Source: Actinomycetes bacterium
GTDB lineage: Bacteria > Actinomycetota > Acidimicrobiia > Acidimicrobiales > Palsa-688
NCBI GenBank assembly: GCA_021846485.1
Contig: JAJZWW010000122.1
Coordinates: forward strand, 1-8,314
Reading direction: 5' to 3'
DNA length: 8,314 nt
The notes under the pieces were generated by a model. That model was not told the origin of the DNA. It saw only the letters and a list, made by a program, of their open reading frames with translations, and ran no database searches. Of the stretch, positions 1-6,279 are shown in pieces (within the stretch, counting starts at the first letter, position 1; each line of letters starts with the position of its first letter). The position numbers were made by a program, and so were the translations under genes.

Positions 1-1757
<1,757 letters not shown>

Positions 1758-1809
1758 GCCCTCACGGTACCGACGGTCGACGACCAGCTCTCGGCCCCAG
1801 CCGCCCGAC

Positions 1810-2415
1810 CTACGCGGCGAGCGAGCCGAGCCAGCTCCACGTGCGATCGATCTCCGCCTCGAGCGCCTCGCGATCCCCGGAGTTGTCGACCACCAGGTCG
1901 GCGAGCGCCCGGCGCTCCTCCCTACTGGCCTGGGCGGCGACCCGTGCTCGGGCGTCGGCCTCGGCGAACCCGCGCCGCTCGACCAGCCGCCGGACCGCCA
2001 CCTCGACCGGGGTGTCGACGACCACCACCACGTCGAGGTGGTAGCGCTCCCGGCTCCGGCGGTCGAGGAGGGCGGCATCGAGCACCAGCACCCGCCGTCC
2101 CGCTTCCTCGGCGGCGCGGGCCGCAGCGAGCATCCGCTCCCCGATCACCGGGTGGGTCAGGGCTTCGAGGTCGGCGCGCGCCGAGGCGTCAGCGAAGACG
2201 ACGGCCGCCAGGGCCGCCCGGTCGAGGCGTCCGTCGGCGCCGACCACCTCAGGGCCGAAGCGGGCCACCACCGGGGCGAACGCCGGGCTGCCGGGCTCGA
2301 CCACCTCCCGGGCGACGACGTCGGCGTCGACCAGGCCCGCCCCCCGCGCCACGAGGCCGGCGGCGACCGTCGATTTGCCCGAACCGATGCCCCCGGTGAG
2401 CCCGCAGCGCAGCAC
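1810..2415 (-). CDS. coaE: Dephospho-CoA kinase
   Basis: This cytosolic enzyme catalyses the last step of coenzyme A synthesis, phosphorylating the ribose 3'-hydroxyl of dephospho-CoA with ATP. The product is 201 residues, normal for the family. Seen in order: P-loop GGIGSGKS (residues 8-15), the DAD motif (30-32) with the following AREV, the LEALTHP segment (THP at 87-89), an Arg-rich lid region around RRLVERRGF (142-150), AAQAS (160-164), and the terminal AD-x-x-VDNSG block (172-180). One oddity is DAALLD at 113-118, where the family normally has a D-x-P-L-L-x-E-type motif; the proline and the acidic residue after LL differ. The start is the GTG at 2415, which gives the correct N-terminus, but no good Shine-Dalgarno lies close to it. 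coaE next to uvrB is a common actinobacterial arrangement. An rpsA neighbour, often seen upstream of coaE in related genomes, is absent here. Confidence 0.95.
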   Translation of the reverse strand: MLRCGLTGGIGSGKSTVAAGLVARGAGLVDADVVAREVVEPGSPAFAPVVARFGPEVVGADGRLDRAALAAVVFADASARADLEALTHPVIGERMLAAARAAEEAGRRVLVLDAALLDRRSRERYHLDVVVVVDTPVEVAVRRLVERRGFAEADARARVAAQASREERRALADLVVDNSGDREALEAEIDRTWSWLGSLAA

Positions 2416-2429
2416 TGCCGCACCATACC

Positions 2430-2444
2430 GGGGCGCTGCGCCCC
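2430..2444 (-). promoter_or_regulatory. GC-rich hairpin in the coaE leader, between an SD-like sequence and the start
   Basis: A perfect 7+1+7 inverted repeat, GGGGCGC-T-GCGCCCC on the plus strand, lies 14 bp upstream of the coaE GTG. On the coaE transcript it would fold as a 6-bp GC stem with a three-base loop. A strong SD-like GGGAGGAG (complement of 2449-2456) sits just upstream of it, 33 nt from the GTG, while nothing SD-like lies at normal spacing. Folding the hairpin would shorten the effective spacing to about 18 nt. There is no T-tract, so it does not look like a terminator. A role in coaE translation is inference. Confidence 0.4.
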
Positions 2445-2480
2445 TCGACTCCTCCCTGCGTGAGGGCCACCGCGCGGTCG

Positions 2481-2507
2481 GTGCCGGCGGGTGCCGGCGG
2501 GCGCCGG
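2481..2507. repeat. Short tandem direct repeat (10-bp unit)
   Basis: Two perfect copies of GTGCCGGCGG (2481-2490, 2491-2500) are followed by a partial third copy beginning GCGCCGG. They lie in the divergent coaE/bldC-like intergenic region. The sequence is low complexity and could be chance in so GC-rich a genome; no function is claimed. Confidence 0.5.
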
Positions 2508-2533
2508 GTCCACCGAGAATTCAGTGAAAGTCG

Positions 2534-2563
2534 TTGTCAAACGCCGCGCCGCTCCGGTACAAC
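2534..2563 (+). promoter_or_regulatory. Sigma70-type promoter for the BldC-like gene
   Basis: A -35 box TTGTCA (2534-2539, five of six to TTGACA) and a -10 box TACAAC (2558-2563, four of six to TATAAT) are separated by 18 bp. They stand out as AT-richer islands in the intergenic region. Transcription would begin near 2570, giving a leader of about 38 nt before the ATG at 2608. The opposite strand of the same -35 reads TTGACA (2535-2540), but no -10 follows at the right distance for coaE. Confidence 0.5.
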
Positions 2564-2596
2564 TCGTCCAGGCGAGACGCCCAGGCGTCGGGTACC

Positions 2597-2606
2597 GGCG
2601 GTGATC
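2597..2606 (+). promoter_or_regulatory. Extended ribosome binding site of the BldC-like gene
   Basis: GGCGGTGATC matches nine of ten bases of the extended anti-16S sequence GGAGGTGATC. Its GGCGG core is six bases before the ATG at 2608. This supports that ATG as the start of the small regulator. Confidence 0.5.
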
Positions 2607-2607
2607 C

Positions 2608-2874
2608 ATGGTCGACAGCAGCTCCGAGCAGCGCCGTCGGGAGTTGCTGGAGAGCGTGTTCGGATGCGACGTGCCCGCCGGGCTGGGCGGCGGGCTGCTG
2701 CGCACCGGCGCTGTCGCCACCTGGTTCCAGGTGTCGGGGCGCACGATCTGCGACTGGGCCCGCCGGGGGCGCATCCCGTCGGTGCGCACGCCCGGCGGGC
2801 ACCGCCGCTACCCGGCCGAGGAGATCGGCCGCATCATGCGCGAGGCCGACCCGGGGAGCTGTCCGAGGGCCTAG
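2608..2874 (+). CDS. BldC-like small MerR-family DNA-binding protein
   Basis: This 88-residue protein is essentially a single winged helix-turn-helix domain. Residues 30-77 (LLRTGAVATWFQVSGRTICDW, then ARRGRIPSVRTPGGHRRYPAEEIGRIM) follow the BldC/MerR pattern: helix-turn-helix, then a beta-hairpin wing carrying the hallmark RTPGGHRRY at 60-68. BldC-type proteins have no MerR effector-binding coiled coil and bind direct repeats cooperatively; in Streptomyces BldC controls the timing of development. About 29 extra residues precede the domain (SSSEQRRRELLESVFGCDVPAG), so it is slightly longer than the roughly 68-residue S. coelicolor protein and is probably a paralogue. The ATG has its own promoter and a good ribosome site. 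Its TAG stop touches the stop codon of ald on the other strand. Targets are unknown; an excisionase-like role is the alternative, but no integrase is nearby. Confidence 0.88.
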   Translation: MVDSSSEQRRRELLESVFGCDVPAGLGGGLLRTGAVATWFQVSGRTICDWARRGRIPSVRTPGGHRRYPAEEIGRIMREADPGSCPRA

Positions 2875-3990
2875 CTAGACCAGGACCGACTCCAAGGGGA
2901 TGCTCACGATGCCGTGGGCTTCGCCCACGGACTCGTAGGTGACCTGACCGTCGTGGGTGTTGAGGCCCTTGGCCAGGCTCGGATCCCGACGGGCCGCGTC
3001 CCGCCACCCGTGGTCGGCGATCTCCACCACGTAGGGGAGGGTCACGTTGGTGAGCGCGAACGTGGAGGTGTGCGGCACCGCTCCGGGCATGTTGGCCACG
3101 CAGTAGAAGACCGAGTCGTGGACCCGGTAGACGGGGTCGGCGTGGGTGGTCGGCCGGGAGCTCTCGAAGCAGCCCCCCTGGTCGATGGCGATGTCGACGA
3201 GCACCGACCCCGGCTTCATGCGAGCCACGAGGTCGTCGGTGACGAGCGTCGGCGCCTTGGCCCCGGGCACCAGCACTGCTCCGATGACCAGATCGGCGTC
3301 GAGGCACGCCCGCCCCACCTCGTAGGCGTTGGAGGCCACCGTCTGCAGGTGCCCCTGGTAGATGCGGTCGGCCTCGCGCAGCTTGGCGACGTTCTTGTCG
3401 AGCACCAGGACCTCGGCCTGCATCCCGAGGGCGATCGCCGCGGCGTTCATCCCCGACACGCCGCCGCCGAGCACGACGACCTTCGCGGCGTACACCCCCG
3501 AGACGCCCCCCATGAGCACCCCCCGGCCGCCACCGTCGCGCTGTAGGTGGTGGGCGCCCGCCTGCGGGGCCATCCGACCCGCGACCTCTGACATCGGGGC
3601 CAGCAGCGGCAGACTGCCGTCGGGAAGCTCCACCGTCTCGTAGGCGATCGCCGTCGTCCCGGCCGCGAGGAGGGCTTCGGTGCAGGGACGGGACGCCGCC
3701 AGGTGCAGGTAGGTGAAGAGCACCAGGTCCTTGCGGAGCCGGTGGTGCTCCTCTTCGACCGGTTCCTTGACCTTGAGGACCATCTCGGCCGCGCCCCACA
3801 CTTCGTCGGCGTCGTCCACCAGGGTCGCACCCGCGGCAACCAGCTCGTCGTCGGTGATCGACGAGCCGGCGCCGGCGCCGCGCTGGACGAGCACCTGGTG
3901 GTCGTGGCGCACCAGCTCGTGTACCCCCGCAGGGGTGCACGCCACCCGGTACTCGTGGTTCTTCACCTCGGTCGGGACACCGATCTTCAT
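2875..3990 (-). CDS. ald: Alanine dehydrogenase (NAD-dependent)
   Basis: Catalyses reversible oxidative deamination of L-alanine to pyruvate and ammonium with NAD+; cytosolic, normally hexameric. The 371-residue length is exactly typical. Conserved residues fall at the positions familiar from the Mycobacterium tuberculosis enzyme: Arg15 and Lys75 (substrate binding), His96 in YLHLA (catalytic), Ser134, the Rossmann loop GGGVSG (175-180), Asp198 in VLDKN (NAD ribose) and catalytic Asp270 in DIAIDQGG. The start is the ATG at 3990 because it gives MKIGVPTE, the family N-terminus, and has an AGGAGG at 3999-4004 with 8-nt spacing; a longer frame back to a TTG at 4107 would add 39 unconserved residues. 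The gene is divergent from an Lrp/AsnC regulator, the arrangement known for ald/aldR in mycobacteria, so control by that regulator is likely. It probably regenerates pyruvate from alanine made by the neighbouring aminotransferase. Confidence 0.97.
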   Translation of the reverse strand: MKIGVPTEVKNHEYRVACTPAGVHELVRHDHQVLVQRGAGAGSSITDDELVAAGATLVDDADEVWGAAEMVLKVKEPVEEEHHRLRKDLVLFTYLHLAASRPCTEALLAAGTTAIAYETVELPDGSLPLLAPMSEVAGRMAPQAGAHHLQRDGGGRGVLMGGVSGVYAAKVVVLGGGVSGMNAAAIALGMQAEVLVLDKNVAKLREADRIYQGHLQTVASNAYEVGRACLDADLVIGAVLVPGAKAPTLVTDDLVARMKPGSVLVDIAIDQGGCFESSRPTTHADPVYRVHDSVFYCVANMPGAVPHTSTFALTNVTLPYVVEIADHGWRDAARRDPSLAKGLNTHDGQVTYESVGEAHGIVSIPLESVLV

Positions 3991-3998
3991 GTTCTGGT

Positions 3999-4004
3999 CC
4001 TCCT
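3999..4004 (-). promoter_or_regulatory. Ribosome binding site of ald
   Basis: On the minus strand this reads AGGAGG, eight bases before the ATG at 3990. It decides the ald start in favour of 3990 over the upstream in-frame ATG at 4083 and TTG at 4107. Confidence 0.8.
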
Positions 4005-4070
4005 CGGGGACGCGGTCGTCGGTCGACAGGAGCAGGTCGGCAGCGGCCGGGGCGGGTGGCCCGGTTCCTT

Positions 4071-4088
4071 GCGCGACGATCATCGCGC
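4071..4088. promoter_or_regulatory. Candidate Lrp/AldR operator: 18-bp near-perfect palindrome
   Basis: GCGCGACGATCATCGCGC pairs with its own reverse complement at eight of nine positions and is centred on GATC. It lies in the ald/lrp divergent control region and overlaps the putative ald -10 box. Lrp/AsnC proteins bind imperfect palindromes of about 15 bp as dimers and often assemble over several sites. The size and position fit an operator through which the divergent regulator controls ald. Binding itself is inference. Confidence 0.5.
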
Positions 4089-4107
4089 ACCGGGGCGACC
4101 GGGGCAA
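4079..4107 (-). promoter_or_regulatory. Possible ald promoter
   Basis: Read on the minus strand, TTGCCC (4107-4102) and GATGAT (4084-4079) are separated by 17 bp, four of six matches each to the -35 and -10 consensus. Transcription would start near 4072, giving an 82-nt leader. The -10 is embedded in the 18-bp palindrome, and two direct copies of ACCGGGGC (4089-4096, 4098-4105; 9-bp period) fill the spacer and -35. The match is modest; many actinobacterial promoters have poor -35 boxes, so another site is possible. Confidence 0.35.
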
Positions 4108-4145
4108 CGATTCCTTCGTCCATCAGCATCTCGGCGAGCGTTTCC

Positions 4146-4174
4146 TTGACACCAGGGCGAATGGTTGGCAGAAT
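4146..4174 (+). promoter_or_regulatory. Promoter of the lrp-aminotransferase-oxidoreductase operon
   Basis: A perfect -35 TTGACA (4146-4151), a 17-bp spacer and a -10 CAGAAT (4169-4174, four of six) form the best sigma70-type promoter in the window. The start point would be near 4181, some 50 nt before the GTG at 4231. The position also argues against translation from the TTG at 4165, which lies upstream of the expected transcript start. Confidence 0.6.
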
Positions 4175-4204
4175 CGGGACGTCGCCGGGGCGGCTCCGTC
4201 CCGA
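4174..4204 (+). promoter_or_regulatory. 8-bp inverted repeat at the regulator transcript start
   Basis: TCGGGACG (4174-4181) and CGTCCCGA (4197-4204) are perfect inverted repeats separated by 15 bp. They sit at the predicted transcription start and in the leader of the regulator gene. They could be a second, spaced operator for autoregulation, or an RNA stem in the leader. There is no T-tract. Either role is inference. Confidence 0.35.
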
Positions 4205-4230
4205 CGCGCAGAAGAAGGGACCGCATACTC

Positions 4231-4836
4231 GTGAGCCGAGCAGCGGGCCGCTCGCTCCGAGGGCCCGACCCCACCCCGAGCCGCACGGCCGGCCCTGCGG
4301 CCCGTGCCGGCGCGCGGCCCGCCGACGACGACGACGCCGCCGGCGACGACCGCGCCGACAGCCCCGAGTCGCCGATCCGCGACGCGAGCGGGCGTCTCGA
4401 CGAGCGCTCGAAGCGCATCATCGAGCAGCTCCAGGAGGACGGCCGGCGCTCCTACGCGGCGATCGCCCGGGCGGTGGGCCTCTCGGAGGCGGCCACCCGG
4501 CTGCGGATCCAGCGCATGATCGACGAGCGCATCGTCCAGATCGTCGCGGTGACCCGGGCCGAGGCGGTCGGCTTCCGCCGCCAGGCGATGCTCGGGGTGC
4601 GCGTCGAGGGAGAGATCCGCTCGGTGGCCGAGAAGCTGACCGAGCTCCCCGAGGCCGAGTACGTGGTCGTCTGCGCCGGTCAGTACGACCTGCTCGTGGA
4701 GCTGATCTGCGAGGACGACGAGCATCTCCTCGAGGTGATCGACAACGGCGTGCGCGCCATCCCCGGCGTCCGCACGACCGAGACATTCGTGTACCTGAGA
4801 CTGGAGAAGGAGAGCTACCTATGGGGGACGAGATGA
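4231..4836 (+). CDS. Lrp/AsnC-family transcriptional regulator with N-terminal extension
   Basis: Feast/famine-type regulator, likely controlling ald and its own operon in response to an amino acid. Of 201 residues, about 55 onward form a standard Lrp protein: RLDERSKRIIEQLQEDGRRSYAAIARAVGLSEAATRLRIQRM (helix-turn-helix, about 55-96), linker with IVQIVAVTRAEAVGF, then the RAM ligand/oligomerisation domain (about 118-190) with the GQYDLLVE signature at 150-157. The first 52 residues are unusual: rich in Arg, Pro and Ala, then an acidic run ADDDDAAGDDRAD (31-43), probably disordered; the family is normally about 150 residues. The GTG at 4231 is preferred because it follows the predicted transcript start and has AGAAGGGA about 10 bases before it. 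A TTG at 4165 would add 22 residues but overlaps the -10 box. The end overlaps the next gene by 16 bp, implying translational coupling. Confidence 0.92.
   Translation: MSRAAGRSLRGPDPTPSRTAGPAARAGARPADDDDAAGDDRADSPESPIRDASGRLDERSKRIIEQLQEDGRRSYAAIARAVGLSEAATRLRIQRMIDERIVQIVAVTRAEAVGFRRQAMLGVRVEGEIRSVAEKLTELPEAEYVVVCAGQYDLLVELICEDDEHLLEVIDNGVRAIPGVRTTETFVYLRLEKESYLWGTR
4807..4812 (+). promoter_or_regulatory. Ribosome binding site of the aminotransferase gene
   Basis: AAGGAG lies inside the end of the regulator gene, eight bases before the ATG at 4821. It supports 4821 over the second in-frame ATG at 4833, which would instead overlap the regulator stop as ATGA. Confidence 0.7.
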
Positions 4837-6251
4837 CCACACCGACATCCGCCCAGCCGGGCAACGAGGCCGCCGAGGCCCTCGGCGTCGACGACACCCA
4901 CCTGCAGGAGGCGGCCAAGCGCCACCTGTGGATGCACTTCACCCGCATGTCCTCCTACGCCGACCACGACGTCCCGATCATGGTGCGCGGGGAAGGCCCC
5001 TGGGTCTACGACAGCCGGGGCAAGCGCTACCTCGACGGCCTCTCGGGCCTGTTCGTGGTGCAGGCCGGCCACGGTCGCCGGGAGCTGGCCGACGCCGCCG
5101 CCCGTCAGGCGGCAACCCTGGGCTACTTCCCACTGTGGAGCTACGCCCACCCCAACGCCATCGAGCTGTCCGAGCGCCTCGCGTCGCTCGCTCCCGGCGA
5201 CATCAACCGGGTGTTCTTCACCACCGGTGGCGGCGAGGCGGTCGAATCCGCGTGGAAGCTGGCCCGCCAGTACTTCCGGGCTACCGGCCAGCCGGGGCGC
5301 TACAAGGTGATCTCCCGCAACATCGCCTACCACGGCACGACCATGGGGGCGCTGTCGATCACCGGCCTGCCCGACATCAAGGCTCCCTTCGAGCCGCTCG
5401 TGCCCGGCTCGGTGCGGGTCCAGAACACCAACTTCTACCGGGCGCCCGAGCACGGCGACGACCCCGAGGCGTTCGGCCGCTGGGCAGCCGACGACATCGA
5501 GGCCCGCATCGAGATGGAGGGCCCTTCGTCGGTGGCCGCAGTGTTCCTGGAGCCGGTGCAGAACTCCGGCGGCTGCTTCCCACCGCCTCCGGGGTACTTC
5601 CAGCGAGTGCGGGAGATCTGCGACCGCCACGGGGTACTGCTGGTCTCCGACGAGGTGATCTGCGCCTTCGGCCGCCTCGGGTCGTGGTTCGGGGCCCAGC
5701 GCTACGACTACCTGCCCGACATGATCACCTGCGCCAAGGGCATGACCAGCGGCTACTCGCCCCTCGGCGCGCTGCTCGTGAGCGACCGACTGATGGAGCC
5801 GTTCCTGTCGGGGAGCGCGAGCTTCAGCCACGGCTTCACCTTCGGCGGCCACCCGGTGTCGACCGCCGTGGCCCTCGCCAACCTCGACCTGATGGAGAAA
5901 GAGGACCTGGTCGGCAACGCCGACCGCCGCGCCGCCGACTTCCGGGCGGTACTCGAGGGCCTGCGGGACCTGCCGATCGTCGGCGACGTCCGCGGCGACG
6001 GGTTGTTCTACGGCATCGAGATGGTCAAGGACAAGGCCACCAAGGAGACCTTCGACGACGACGAGTCCGAGCGGTTGCTGCGCGGCTACCTCTCCGGGGC
6101 GCTGTTCCAGGCGGGCCTGGTCTGCCGGGCGGACGACCGCGGCGACCCGGTGATCCAGCTCGCCCCGCCGCTCGTGTGCGAGCAGGAGCACTTCGAGCTG
6201 ATCGGCGAGATCCTCCGCTCGGTGCTCACCGACGCGTGGAAGCGGCTCTGA
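4821..6251 (+). CDS. Class III pyridoxal-phosphate aminotransferase (omega-amine/omega-amino acid:pyruvate type)
   Basis: Cytosolic PLP enzyme moving an amino group from an omega-amine or omega-amino acid to a keto acid, in most such families pyruvate (giving alanine). The 476-residue product has the class III layout: LDGLSGLFVVQAGHG (71-85), YFPLWSYAHPNAIELSERLA (102-121), the phosphate-binding GGGEAVESAWK (136-146), YHG (170-172) stacking on PLP, SDEVICAFGR (276-285) with Asp277 contacting the pyridine nitrogen, Lys306 in CAKG as the Schiff-base lysine, Thr340 before FGGHP contacting phosphate from the partner subunit, and CRADDRGD near 435-442, where Arg436 matches the flexible substrate-carboxylate arginine of omega-transaminases. 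All key residues are present. It resembles enzymes annotated as putrescine- or beta-alanine-pyruvate aminotransferases; the exact substrate is undetermined. It overlaps the regulator by 16 bp and precedes the FAD oxidoreductase by 28 bp. Ald, divergent nearby, could recycle its alanine. Confidence 0.93.
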   Translation: MGDEMTTPTSAQPGNEAAEALGVDDTHLQEAAKRHLWMHFTRMSSYADHDVPIMVRGEGPWVYDSRGKRYLDGLSGLFVVQAGHGRRELADAAARQAATLGYFPLWSYAHPNAIELSERLASLAPGDINRVFFTTGGGEAVESAWKLARQYFRATGQPGRYKVISRNIAYHGTTMGALSITGLPDIKAPFEPLVPGSVRVQNTNFYRAPEHGDDPEAFGRWAADDIEARIEMEGPSSVAAVFLEPVQNSGGCFPPPPGYFQRVREICDRHGVLLVSDEVICAFGRLGSWFGAQRYDYLPDMITCAKGMTSGYSPLGALLVSDRLMEPFLSGSASFSHGFTFGGHPVSTAVALANLDLMEKEDLVGNADRRAADFRAVLEGLRDLPIVGDVRGDGLFYGIEMVKDKATKETFDDDESERLLRGYLSGALFQAGLVCRADDRGDPVIQLAPPLVCEQEHFELIGEILRSVLTDAWKRL

Positions 6252-6259
6252 GGAGCTGT

Positions 6260-6271
6260 CACCGCGCGGTG
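6260..6271 (+). repeat. 12-bp perfect palindrome in the aminotransferase/oxidoreductase gap
   Basis: CACCGCGCGGTG is identical to its reverse complement and occupies most of the 28-bp gap between the two genes, ending 8 bp before the GTG at 6280. On mRNA it could form a small GC hairpin near the start codon of the oxidoreductase gene and damp its translation, or be chance. No T-tract follows, so it is not a typical terminator. Confidence 0.4.
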
Positions 6272-6279
6272 GGCAGGCG

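Noticed and set aside
2430..2444. Intrinsic terminator
   Set aside because: The stem is GC-rich, but no T-tract follows on either strand and it lies upstream of both divergent genes, not downstream of one.
2516..2540. A minus-strand promoter for coaE starting from TTGACA (2540-2535)
   Set aside because: The -35 is perfect but no -10-like sequence occurs at 16-18 bp; AATTCT is only about 13 bp away.
3991..4107. N-terminal extension of alanine dehydrogenase to the TTG at 4107
   Set aside because: The ATG at 3990 has an ideal AGGAGG and gives the exact family N-terminus and residue numbering.
4165..4230. TTG at 4165 as the start of the Lrp-type regulator
   Set aside because: It lies within the promoter, just before the -10 box (4169-4174), so it would not be on the expected transcript; the added residues are Arg-rich and unlike the family.
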